From an uncultured Fenollaria sp. (GTDB taxonomy: Bacteria > Bacillota > Clostridia > Tissierellales > Peptoniphilaceae): a stretch of 24,637 nt of DNA. Each line of letters opens with the position of its first letter. Within the stretch, counting starts at the first letter, position 1. The position numbers and the translations under genes were made by a program. This document shows positions 14,384 through 20,961 of the stretch, in pieces. The stretch spans positions 1-24,637 of the forward strand of contig NZ_CAMJVK010000025.1 of the NCBI RefSeq assembly GCF_946221515.1, written 5' to 3'. The notes under the pieces were generated by a model. The model saw only the letters and a list, made by a program, of their open reading frames with translations. It was not told the origin of the DNA and did no database searches.

Positions 14384-15592
14384 ATGGGTTTTTTAGCAAA
14401 TACTATTAACGAGAACATAATTAATTTGATAAATCAAGGAGGAGCCTTAAATGGTATCCTCCTTGGTTTGCAGATAATTATATTAGCTTTAGGCATATAT
14501 TATCTCGTTAATATCGGTAATAAACACCTCGATGAGGGCGAGAGACTTATATTCTCTAAGACTGTAATAATTAAGTTTATAATAACAGTTTTAGCGATAT
14601 TATTCTTTATATACATATACAAGAACTTCCTTATGGTAAGGACAATCACGCTATCTATACTAGTCGCGGCAATGCTTGCGTACTTTTTAAACCCTATGGT
14701 TAAGAGCGTACGTAAGAGACTTAAGATATCGGATACTCTTGCGATTTTGACTGTTTTTTTAATAGTTATTCTTATATTTTTAATCTTAGGCTTTACTGTC
14801 TTTCCTAAGACTATTTCTGATATTAAAAATCTTATAATTAAATTCCCAGAATATTACAAGCAAACGCTTGAATCAATTAACGATTTCTTTAATCAATATG
14901 AGCTTTTCAAAGGAATAAATCTTGATAACGAACTTATAGTTGATAATATATCGAAGATATACAAAAAACAAACAGCTAATGCGGGAAATTTACTTGTTAA
15001 TTCTGCGAAGAATGTTATGAGCTTTGTATTTTCACTTGTCTTGACACCAATATTTGCCTTTTACTTTTTAAAAGATAAGGACAAAATTAAGGAAAAGTTC
15101 AAAGCCATGATACCAGAAGCGAGAAAAGAAAGGTTAATAAGGCTATTCTCAAATATTCATAATGATATGACTAAATATATCATAGGCAAGATTAAGATGG
15201 CTATATTCGTTGGTTTTGCAACATTTATTATGCTTCTAGCCTTGGGAGTAGAATTCTCCTTTGTTATAGGTATAATCACATGCGTTGCGGATATAGTGCC
15301 ATATGTTGGACCACTTATGGGCCTTATTCCAGCCTTTGTCTTTGCCTTTATAGATAGCCCAATCAAAGCACTTTGGATCTTCGTTCTATATATATTAATT
15401 CAATGGGTAGAAAATAATATAGTGGGACCGAAGATATTATCAAAGGAAACGGGCTTCCATCCAATAGTCGTTTTATTCCTACTTATACTAGGAGCGGCGC
15501 TATTTGGATTTTTAGGTATGATACTGTCGGTACCTATTGCACTTGTTATCAAAACGGTGTATAATGAATATGTTGTAAATAAAAATAATTAG
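14384..15592 (+). CDS. AI-2E family transporter (PerM/YtvI-like permease)
   Basis: Integral membrane protein of 402 aa. The family core is recognisable from LNPMVKSVRKR (~100) through the central soluble segment (~140-215) and membrane helices at ~215-232 and ~280-395, with QWVENNIVGPKIL and the GFHPIVVLFLLILGAALFGFLGMILSVP end. Substrates vary: some members export autoinducer-2, others are linked to Na+/H+ exchange, so none is assigned here. An extra N-terminal hydrophobic helix (~24-42) precedes the usual start of the family. The SD before ATG 14384 is poor; coupling to iscU, 4 nt upstream, is likely. Codons 16-29 form a very strong inverted repeat. alaS follows. Confidence 0.88.
   Translation: MGFLANTINENIINLINQGGALNGILLGLQIIILALGIYYLVNIGNKHLDEGERLIFSKTVIIKFIITVLAILFFIYIYKNFLMVRTITLSILVAAMLAYFLNPMVKSVRKRLKISDTLAILTVFLIVILIFLILGFTVFPKTISDIKNLIIKFPEYYKQTLESINDFFNQYELFKGINLDNELIVDNISKIYKKQTANAGNLLVNSAKNVMSFVFSLVLTPIFAFYFLKDKDKIKEKFKAMIPEARKERLIRLFSNIHNDMTKYIIGKIKMAIFVGFATFIMLLALGVEFSFVIGIITCVADIVPYVGPLMGLIPAFVFAFIDSPIKALWIFVLYILIQWVENNIVGPKILSKETGFHPIVVLFLLILGAALFGFLGMILSVPIALVIKTVYNEYVVNKNN
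14431..14469 (+). repeat. Strong inverted repeat inside the AI-2E permease gene
   Basis: The left arm contains CAAGGAGGA (14435-14443) and the right arm TCCTCCTTG (14457-14465), a perfect 9-bp match. The pairing extends outward through a U-G and three A-U pairs to 14431/14469, and inward through GCC/GGT with one bulged A, leaving the loop TTAAAT. The left arm is a full SD sequence and the right arm resembles the anti-SD of 16S rRNA. Both lie in coding sequence, 47 nt after the start codon. Confidence 0.85.
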
Positions 15593-15602
15593 AGGTGTAT
15601 AC

Positions 15603-18236
15603 ATGAAACATTTATCTTTGGACGAAATAAGAGATGAATATTTAAATTTCTTTAAAGAACAAGGTCACTTAGCTGAAAAAAGTTTTTCACTAATACCTAA
15701 GGATGATAAATCATTATTATTAATAGGTGCGGGCATGGCACCACTTAAGAAGTTCTTTACAGGCGAGTTAAGTGCTCCATCGAAGAGGATGACTACTTGC
15801 CAAAAGTGTATCAGAACAGGCGATATCGACAATGTTGGTAAAACTGATAGACATGGAACTTTCTTTGAAATGCTAGGAAACTTCTCTTTTGGAGATTACT
15901 TCAAAAAAGAAGCAATTCATTGGGCGTGGACTTTACTTACTGAAGTTTTTGAAATAGAGCCTGAAAAGCTATGGATCACAGTATTTAAGGATGACGACGA
16001 AGCTTTTGACCTATGGGTTAAAGAAGGTCAAGATCCAAAGAGATTAGTAAGACTTGGTAAAGAAGACAACTTCTGGGAGCTTGAAACTGGTCCATCGGGT
16101 CCATGTACTGAGATTTTCTACGATAGAGGAGAAAGCTACGGTACTTTAAAGGACTTTGATGACGGCGTAGATAATGAAAGACTAATCGAAGTTTGGAACC
16201 TTGTATTTACTCAATTTGATAGAAAATCAAAGGATGAGTACGAACCACTAAGTCATCCAAACATTGATACAGGTATGGGTCTTGAAAGAATGGCATGCGT
16301 TATGCAAGGCGTTCACTCAATCTTCGATATAAAAGAAATCAGAAGCATTATTGAAGAGATAGAAAGATTATCGAATAAAAAGTATAAAACAAATGAAAAA
16401 GATGACATATCTATAAGAATAATTGCTGACCACGTAAGAAGCATGACATTTATGGTTTCAGACGGCATAATACCATCAAACGAATCAAGAGGCTATGTAC
16501 TTAGAAAGATAATTAGACGTGCGATTAGACACGGTAAGCTTCTTGGCATAGACAGACCATTTTTAGCTGATCTTGTAGAAAAAGTTATAGATGGCTGGTC
16601 ATATCACTATACAGAACTTGCTCAAAATAGAGAGACTATAATCAAGATTATAAGCGCTGAAGAAGCTAAGTTTGAAGAAACTATCAATCAAGGTATGAAC
16701 ATCTTAAACTCATACATTGACGAAATTAAAAAAGAAGGCAAAACTAGCCTATCTGGCGAAAAAGCTTTCATTTTATATGATACTTACGGCTTCCCATTCG
16801 ATATAACTAAGGAAATTCTTGAAGAGAATGGAATTTCTGTAGACGAAGAAGAGTTTAACAAGAACATGCAAGAGCAAAAGCTTAGAGCAAAGGAAAATGC
16901 TCATATTGAAGGCTCTGGCTGGAACAGTGACTTAAACCTAGACATTTACGAAAATTATAAGAATGAATTTATTGGCTACGAACACAATGTTAATGAAGAT
17001 GCCAAGGTAAATGCCATAGTTGTAGATAAAAACTTAGCCAATTCAATCAAGGAAGGCGACAAAGCCATAGTTATACTTGATAAAACACCATTCTACGGTC
17101 AATCAGGTGGACAAGTTGGCGACGTCGGCTCACTTAAAAATGATAAGGCTATCTTAAAGGTAATTGACACAAAGAAGACTAAGACAGGTCTTGTGCTTCA
17201 TGAAGTTGAAGTAGAGTCTGGAGAATTAAAAACAGGCGACAAGCTAGACGCTGAGATTGATTACAAGCTTAGACAAGACACACGCAAGAATCATACAGCA
17301 ACTCATTTACTTCACAAGGCACTAAAGATGGTTCTTGGCACTCACGTTAATCAAGCAGGCTCCTTAGTTAGCCCAACTAGACTTAGATTTGACTTTACTC
17401 ACTTCCAAGCAATGACAGCTGATGAAATTAAACAAGTAGAAAACATTGTTAATGAAAGCGTTTTTGATGCCATAGACGTTAATACATCTGTAGTTAGCTT
17501 AGAAGAGTCTAAGAAGATGGGTGCAACAGGTCTATTCGAAGATAAATACGGAGACTTAGTAAGAGTAGTTAAAGTTGGCGACTTCTCAATGGAACTATGC
17601 GGCGGTACTCACGTTAAAAATACTTCCGAAGTAGGACTATTTAAGATAGTTCAAGAAACTGGTATAGCTGCAGGCGTTAGAAGAATCGAAGCTCTAACAG
17701 GCAGAAATACTTACAAATACCTAAATGATAATGAAGCTGAACTAGATAAGCTTAGTGAAACATTCAAAACTAATAAAGAAGACCTTATCAATAAGGCTGA
17801 ACAAACAATTAGCGACTTAAAAGATAGAGAAAAAGAAATAAAAGATTTAAAGAACAAAATACAAAATGCAGAGCTTAAAAACCTTGACAGCGAAGTTAAA
17901 AATATCAATGGCGTTAACTATATCATCAGCGTGATTGAAGCTGATAATATGAACGAGTTAAGACAAGCAGGCGACAAGCTTAAGGACAAAGTCAAATCAG
18001 GTATAGTTATGGCAGCTGCGGACATAGGCGGAAAGACTTCATTTATCATAACACTTACAAAAGACGTTGTAAGTAAAGTTGTTACTGCAAATATCTTGAT
18101 GAAAAACATTGCTCCGTTACTAGATGCGAAGGGCGGCGGAAGAGATGACATGGCTCAAGCAGGCGGCGGCAACTCAGATAAGCTTAAAGATTTTGAAATA
18201 AAAGCAGAAGAAAAACTTAAAGAGATTTTAAGCTAA
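15603..18236 (+). CDS. alaS: Alanine-tRNA ligase
   Basis: Charges tRNA-Ala. The catalytic domain opens LSLDEIRDEYLNFFKEQGH and contains GAGMAPLKKFFTGE and RIIADHVRSMTF. The editing domain has HTATH (H564, H568) and CGGTH (C666, H670), the four zinc ligands. A predicted coiled-coil (~725-765) leads to the C-Ala domain with GGGRDDMAQAGG. At 877 aa it is full length. ATG 15603 has SD AGAGGTG. Only 10 nt separate it from the permease gene, so there is no T-box leader and it must rely on operon transcription or a promoter inside the upstream gene. Confidence 0.98.
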   Translation: MKHLSLDEIRDEYLNFFKEQGHLAEKSFSLIPKDDKSLLLIGAGMAPLKKFFTGELSAPSKRMTTCQKCIRTGDIDNVGKTDRHGTFFEMLGNFSFGDYFKKEAIHWAWTLLTEVFEIEPEKLWITVFKDDDEAFDLWVKEGQDPKRLVRLGKEDNFWELETGPSGPCTEIFYDRGESYGTLKDFDDGVDNERLIEVWNLVFTQFDRKSKDEYEPLSHPNIDTGMGLERMACVMQGVHSIFDIKEIRSIIEEIERLSNKKYKTNEKDDISIRIIADHVRSMTFMVSDGIIPSNESRGYVLRKIIRRAIRHGKLLGIDRPFLADLVEKVIDGWSYHYTELAQNRETIIKIISAEEAKFEETINQGMNILNSYIDEIKKEGKTSLSGEKAFILYDTYGFPFDITKEILEENGISVDEEEFNKNMQEQKLRAKENAHIEGSGWNSDLNLDIYENYKNEFIGYEHNVNEDAKVNAIVVDKNLANSIKEGDKAIVILDKTPFYGQSGGQVGDVGSLKNDKAILKVIDTKKTKTGLVLHEVEVESGELKTGDKLDAEIDYKLRQDTRKNHTATHLLHKALKMVLGTHVNQAGSLVSPTRLRFDFTHFQAMTADEIKQVENIVNESVFDAIDVNTSVVSLEESKKMGATGLFEDKYGDLVRVVKVGDFSMELCGGTHVKNTSEVGLFKIVQETGIAAGVRRIEALTGRNTYKYLNDNEAELDKLSETFKTNKEDLINKAEQTISDLKDREKEIKDLKNKIQNAELKNLDSEVKNINGVNYIISVIEADNMNELRQAGDKLKDKVKSGIVMAAADIGGKTSFIITLTKDVVSKVVTANILMKNIAPLLDAKGGGRDDMAQAGGGNSDKLKDFEIKAEEKLKEILS

Positions 18237-18259
18237 TTATAATAAGAAATAAATTATTA

Positions 18260-18288
18260 TTGAAGACATAAGTTTTTTATGATATACT
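18260..18288 (+). promoter_or_regulatory. Promoter for ireB
   Basis: TTGAAG (18260-18265), 17-nt spacer, TATACT (18283-18288), with TG at 18280-18281 giving an extended -10. It lies in the 70-nt gap after alaS, and the ireB SD (AGAGGTGATA) begins about 8 nt after the -10. Confidence 0.82.
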
Positions 18289-18306
18289 ATATTTAGAGGT
18301 GATAGC

Positions 18307-18558
18307 ATGGATAAGAAATTTGATGAGACAATGAAATTTAATATTCAAAAGGAAACAGTTCAATCACCAAAAGAAATATTAAATAAGGTTTGTGAGGCTC
18401 TAGAAGCTAAGGGATACAACCCTATCAACCAAATCATAGGTTACATTTTATCAGGCGATCCAACATATATAACGAGCTACAACGATGCGAGATCAATGAT
18501 TATACAAATGGAAAGAGATGAGCTTTTGGAGGCAATACTCGTTGATTATTTGAAATGA
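18307..18558 (+). CDS. ireB: IreB family regulatory phosphoprotein (UPF0297)
   Basis: Small conserved Firmicutes protein (83 aa). In Enterococcus faecalis IreB is phosphorylated by the Ser/Thr kinase IreK and lowers intrinsic cephalosporin resistance. The N-terminal DETMKF motif has T8 in the region where enterococcal IreB carries its phosphothreonines; the core GYNPINQIIGYILSGDPTYITSYNDAR is nearly invariant. No kinase gene is in the window. Its neighbours are ruvX and a DUF1292 gene, the usual trio. The gene has its own promoter and is followed by a terminator 1 nt after the stop, so it is probably made in excess of its neighbours. Confidence 0.95.
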   Translation: MDKKFDETMKFNIQKETVQSPKEILNKVCEALEAKGYNPINQIIGYILSGDPTYITSYNDARSMIIQMERDELLEAILVDYLK

Positions 18559-18559
18559 T

Positions 18560-18589
18560 TAATAGGGGCTTATAACCCCTATTATTTTT
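18560..18589 (+). terminator. Rho-independent terminator between ireB and ruvX
   Basis: TAATAGGGG (18560-18568) pairs perfectly with CCCCTATTA (18576-18584), 7-nt loop, followed by TTTTT (18585-18589). The ruvX SD AGGTGA starts at the next base. No promoter fits between hairpin and ruvX. Confidence 0.88.
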
Positions 18590-18599
18590 AGGTGAAATT

Positions 18600-19031
18600 A
18601 TGGAAAGAATTTTAGCTTTAGACGTTGGCGATAAAACGGTAGGACTTGCAATTTCAGATGAATTGCAAATTATAGTCACAACGCTAAACACTATATTTAG
18701 AACTTCAAAATTAGAAGATAGAGACAAGTTAAAAGAAATTATTGACAAGTACGGCGTAAAGACTTTGGTTGTTGGACTTCCTAAGAACATGGATGGAAGC
18801 CTTGGACCACAAGCAAAAAAAGTAAAGAAGTACATGGATTTTATGAAGAAAAATCTTGATGACATAGAAGTAGTCTATGTTGATGAGAGACTGACAACAG
18901 TAAGTGCGACAAGAGTTTTAATTGATACGAATGTGCGTAGAGAAAACAGAAAAAAGTATGTTGACTCAATCGCGGCAAATTATATTTTAAGAACATATTT
19001 AGATATGCAAAGGGGAAAAAATGGAGAATAA
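18600..19031 (+). CDS. ruvX: Putative pre-16S rRNA nuclease / Holliday junction resolvase-like YqgF (RuvX)
   Basis: RNase H-fold protein of 143 aa. It opens ILALDVGDKTVGLAISD with D8; E96 in VDERLTT and D122 in YVDSIAANYIL complete the acidic triad. The family is called a Holliday junction resolvase by fold, while E. coli YqgF acts in 16S rRNA 5'-end maturation; which applies here cannot be told from sequence. ATG 18600 has SD AGGTGA (18590-18595) immediately after a terminator T-run. It overlaps the next gene by 11 nt. Confidence 0.94.
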   Translation: MERILALDVGDKTVGLAISDELQIIVTTLNTIFRTSKLEDRDKLKEIIDKYGVKTLVVGLPKNMDGSLGPQAKKVKKYMDFMKKNLDDIEVVYVDERLTTVSATRVLIDTNVRRENRKKYVDSIAANYILRTYLDMQRGKNGE

Positions 19032-19263
19032 AATACTGCTTCATGACGATGATGGTAATGAGATAGAACTTATCGTCGAAGCTACATTTGAGATTGATAC
19101 TGACAAGTATGTAGTAATGTATGAAAGCGAAGAAGACGAAGATTACTATATAATGAAGTATAGTGAAGATAATGAAGGGAATTTAGTATTCACAGGCTTA
19201 GACGACGAGGAGCTAAGAGAAGCTCAAGAAGCCTTTGAAGAATTAGATAAAACAAATAAATAA
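19021..19263 (+). CDS. DUF1292 protein (YrzB/UPF0473-like)
   Basis: Acidic 80 aa protein of the DUF1292 family, recognised by the start KILLHDDDGNEIELIVEATFE, the middle YVVMYESEEDEDYYIMKY, and its place after ireB and ruvX. Function unknown. The gene starts inside ruvX (ATG 19021, SD AGGGG at 19012-19016) and ends 12 nt before RNase J. About a third of the residues are D or E, and the C-terminal helix (LDDEELREAQEAFEEL) is probably amphipathic. Conserved linkage suggests a role with RuvX or IreB, but this is inference. Confidence 0.9.
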   Translation: MENKILLHDDDGNEIELIVEATFEIDTDKYVVMYESEEDEDYYIMKYSEDNEGNLVFTGLDDEELREAQEAFEELDKTNK

Positions 19264-19275
19264 AAGGAGGAGACG

Positions 19276-20937
19276 ATGTTAAAGAGTAACAAACTAAGGA
19301 TCATCCCGCTGGGTGGTCTGAATGAGATCGGAAAGAATATTACTCTTATTGAATGTGATGAAGATATAGTTATATGCGATTGCGGTATGACATTTCCAGA
19401 GGACGAGATGCTGGGCGTGGATATCGTAATTCCAGATATCACATATTTAGAAAAAAATAAGGAGAGAATTAAAGGTATAGTCCTAACGCATGGTCACGAG
19501 GACCACATAGGAGCTATACCATACGTCTTAAAGAAGATAAATGTACCTATTTACGGTACTAGACTAACTTTAGGACTCTTAGAAAATAAGTTAAAGGAAC
19601 ACAACTTAAAACCTAAAATGCATGTGGTAAACTTTAACGATAAGGTTAGATTAGGGAAAATTGTTGTTGAATTCATTAGACAATGCCATAGTATTCCTGA
19701 CTCAGCAGCACTAGCATTTCACACACCTGCAGGCGTTATAGTTCACACAGGTGACTTTAAAATTGACTTTACGCCAATTATGGGCGGAGTGAATGATTTA
19801 AATAGGTTCGCTGAGCTAGGTGATAAAGGCGTGCTTTGTCTATTAGCAGAAAGTACAAACGTTGAAAGAAAAGGCTACACTCTAAGCGAAAGAGTAGTCG
19901 GAGAGACATTTAGAACTATTTTCCACGAATATACTGAGAATAGAATCATAGTTGCGACATTTGCATCAAATATGCAAAGAATTCAGCAAATTATAGAAGC
20001 GGCTGAAAAACACGGCAGAAAAATAGTTTTATCAGGCAGGTCCATGATAAATAACGTCAAAGTCGCTAAGGATTTGGGCTACTTAAGAGTTAAAGACTCA
20101 AGTATAATTGATATAAATAAGATGAACAAGTATGATGACAGCGAGATTTGTATCATAACAACTGGTTCACAAGGCGAGCCAATGAGTGCACTTACAAGGA
20201 TTGCCTACAATGAACACAGAAAAATTCAGCTTACACCAAATGACTTAATTATACTTTCAGCTCATCCGATACCAGGCAATGAAAATGCTGTATCAAAGGT
20301 AATTAACAAGCTTATAGAGCTAGATGCAAAAGTTATTTATGAATCACTTGGCGAAATACACGTTTCAGGTCACGCTTGTCAAGAAGAGCTTAAGCTAATA
20401 CATTCACTACTTAAGCCAAGATATTTCATACCAGTTCATGGCGAACAAAGACATCTTAAGTTACATGCGCAACTCGCTGAGAGCATGGGCATGAACCCTA
20501 AGAACATCTTCATCATGAACAACGGTGAAGTTCTTGAACTTGATAAGAGAAAGGCTGAAATCGTTGATGAAGTTACTTCAGGCAATGTCTTGGTCGATGG
20601 CCTTGGTGTTGGTGACGTTGGTAATATCGTTTTAAGAGATAGAAAGCACTTATCTGAAGACGGTTTGATCATAGTCGTATTGACATTAAGTAAAGAAGAC
20701 GGCTCAACTATAGCTGGACCAGACATCATATCCAGAGGCTTTGTCTATGTTAGAGAAGCTGATGATCTTATGGAGGAAGCAAAGAAAAAAGTTGTTTTAG
20801 CCATAGAAGACTGCCAAAGAAGAAACATTAAAGACTGGTCAAGCATTAAAAATGCTATCAGAGACAGTTTGAAAAAGTATATATATCAAACAATGAAGAG
20901 AAATCCTATGATACTTCCAGTAATCATGGAGGTATAA
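19276..20937 (+). CDS. rnj: Ribonuclease J
   Basis: Metallo-beta-lactamase/beta-CASP RNase with 5'-3' exo- and endonuclease activity, central to RNA decay in Firmicutes. The metal motif HGHEDH gives H72, H74, D76 and H77; the beta-CASP region includes ATFASNMQRIQQI, TTGSQGEP, ILSAHPIPGNE and HVSGHACQEELKLI; the C-terminal domain ends near residue 553. The length is standard for J1/J2. ATG 19276 has a strong SD AAAGGAGG. It is the only RNase J in the window, so J1 or J2 cannot be decided. valS follows by 24 nt. Confidence 0.97.
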   Translation: MLKSNKLRIIPLGGLNEIGKNITLIECDEDIVICDCGMTFPEDEMLGVDIVIPDITYLEKNKERIKGIVLTHGHEDHIGAIPYVLKKINVPIYGTRLTLGLLENKLKEHNLKPKMHVVNFNDKVRLGKIVVEFIRQCHSIPDSAALAFHTPAGVIVHTGDFKIDFTPIMGGVNDLNRFAELGDKGVLCLLAESTNVERKGYTLSERVVGETFRTIFHEYTENRIIVATFASNMQRIQQIIEAAEKHGRKIVLSGRSMINNVKVAKDLGYLRVKDSSIIDINKMNKYDDSEICIITTGSQGEPMSALTRIAYNEHRKIQLTPNDLIILSAHPIPGNENAVSKVINKLIELDAKVIYESLGEIHVSGHACQEELKLIHSLLKPRYFIPVHGEQRHLKLHAQLAESMGMNPKNIFIMNNGEVLELDKRKAEIVDEVTSGNVLVDGLGVGDVGNIVLRDRKHLSEDGLIIVVLTLSKEDGSTIAGPDIISRGFVYVREADDLMEEAKKKVVLAIEDCQRRNIKDWSSIKNAIRDSLKKYIYQTMKRNPMILPVIMEV

Positions 20938-20961
20938 TATAAACTTTACTCAGGAGGAATT

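Noticed and set aside
14451..14477. Short frame ATG...TAA with an excellent SD inside the AI-2E permease gene
   Set aside because: Only eight codons (MVSSLVCR), out of frame, and its SD is locked in the hairpin; kept as part of the hairpin finding and not as a gene.
18500..18865. 121-codon reverse-strand frame across the ireB/ruvX junction
   Set aside because: It reads through the terminator hairpin, has no SD, and mirrors ruvX codons.
20938..20961. Possible leader or T-box before valS
   Set aside because: Only 24 nt and it holds just the SD.
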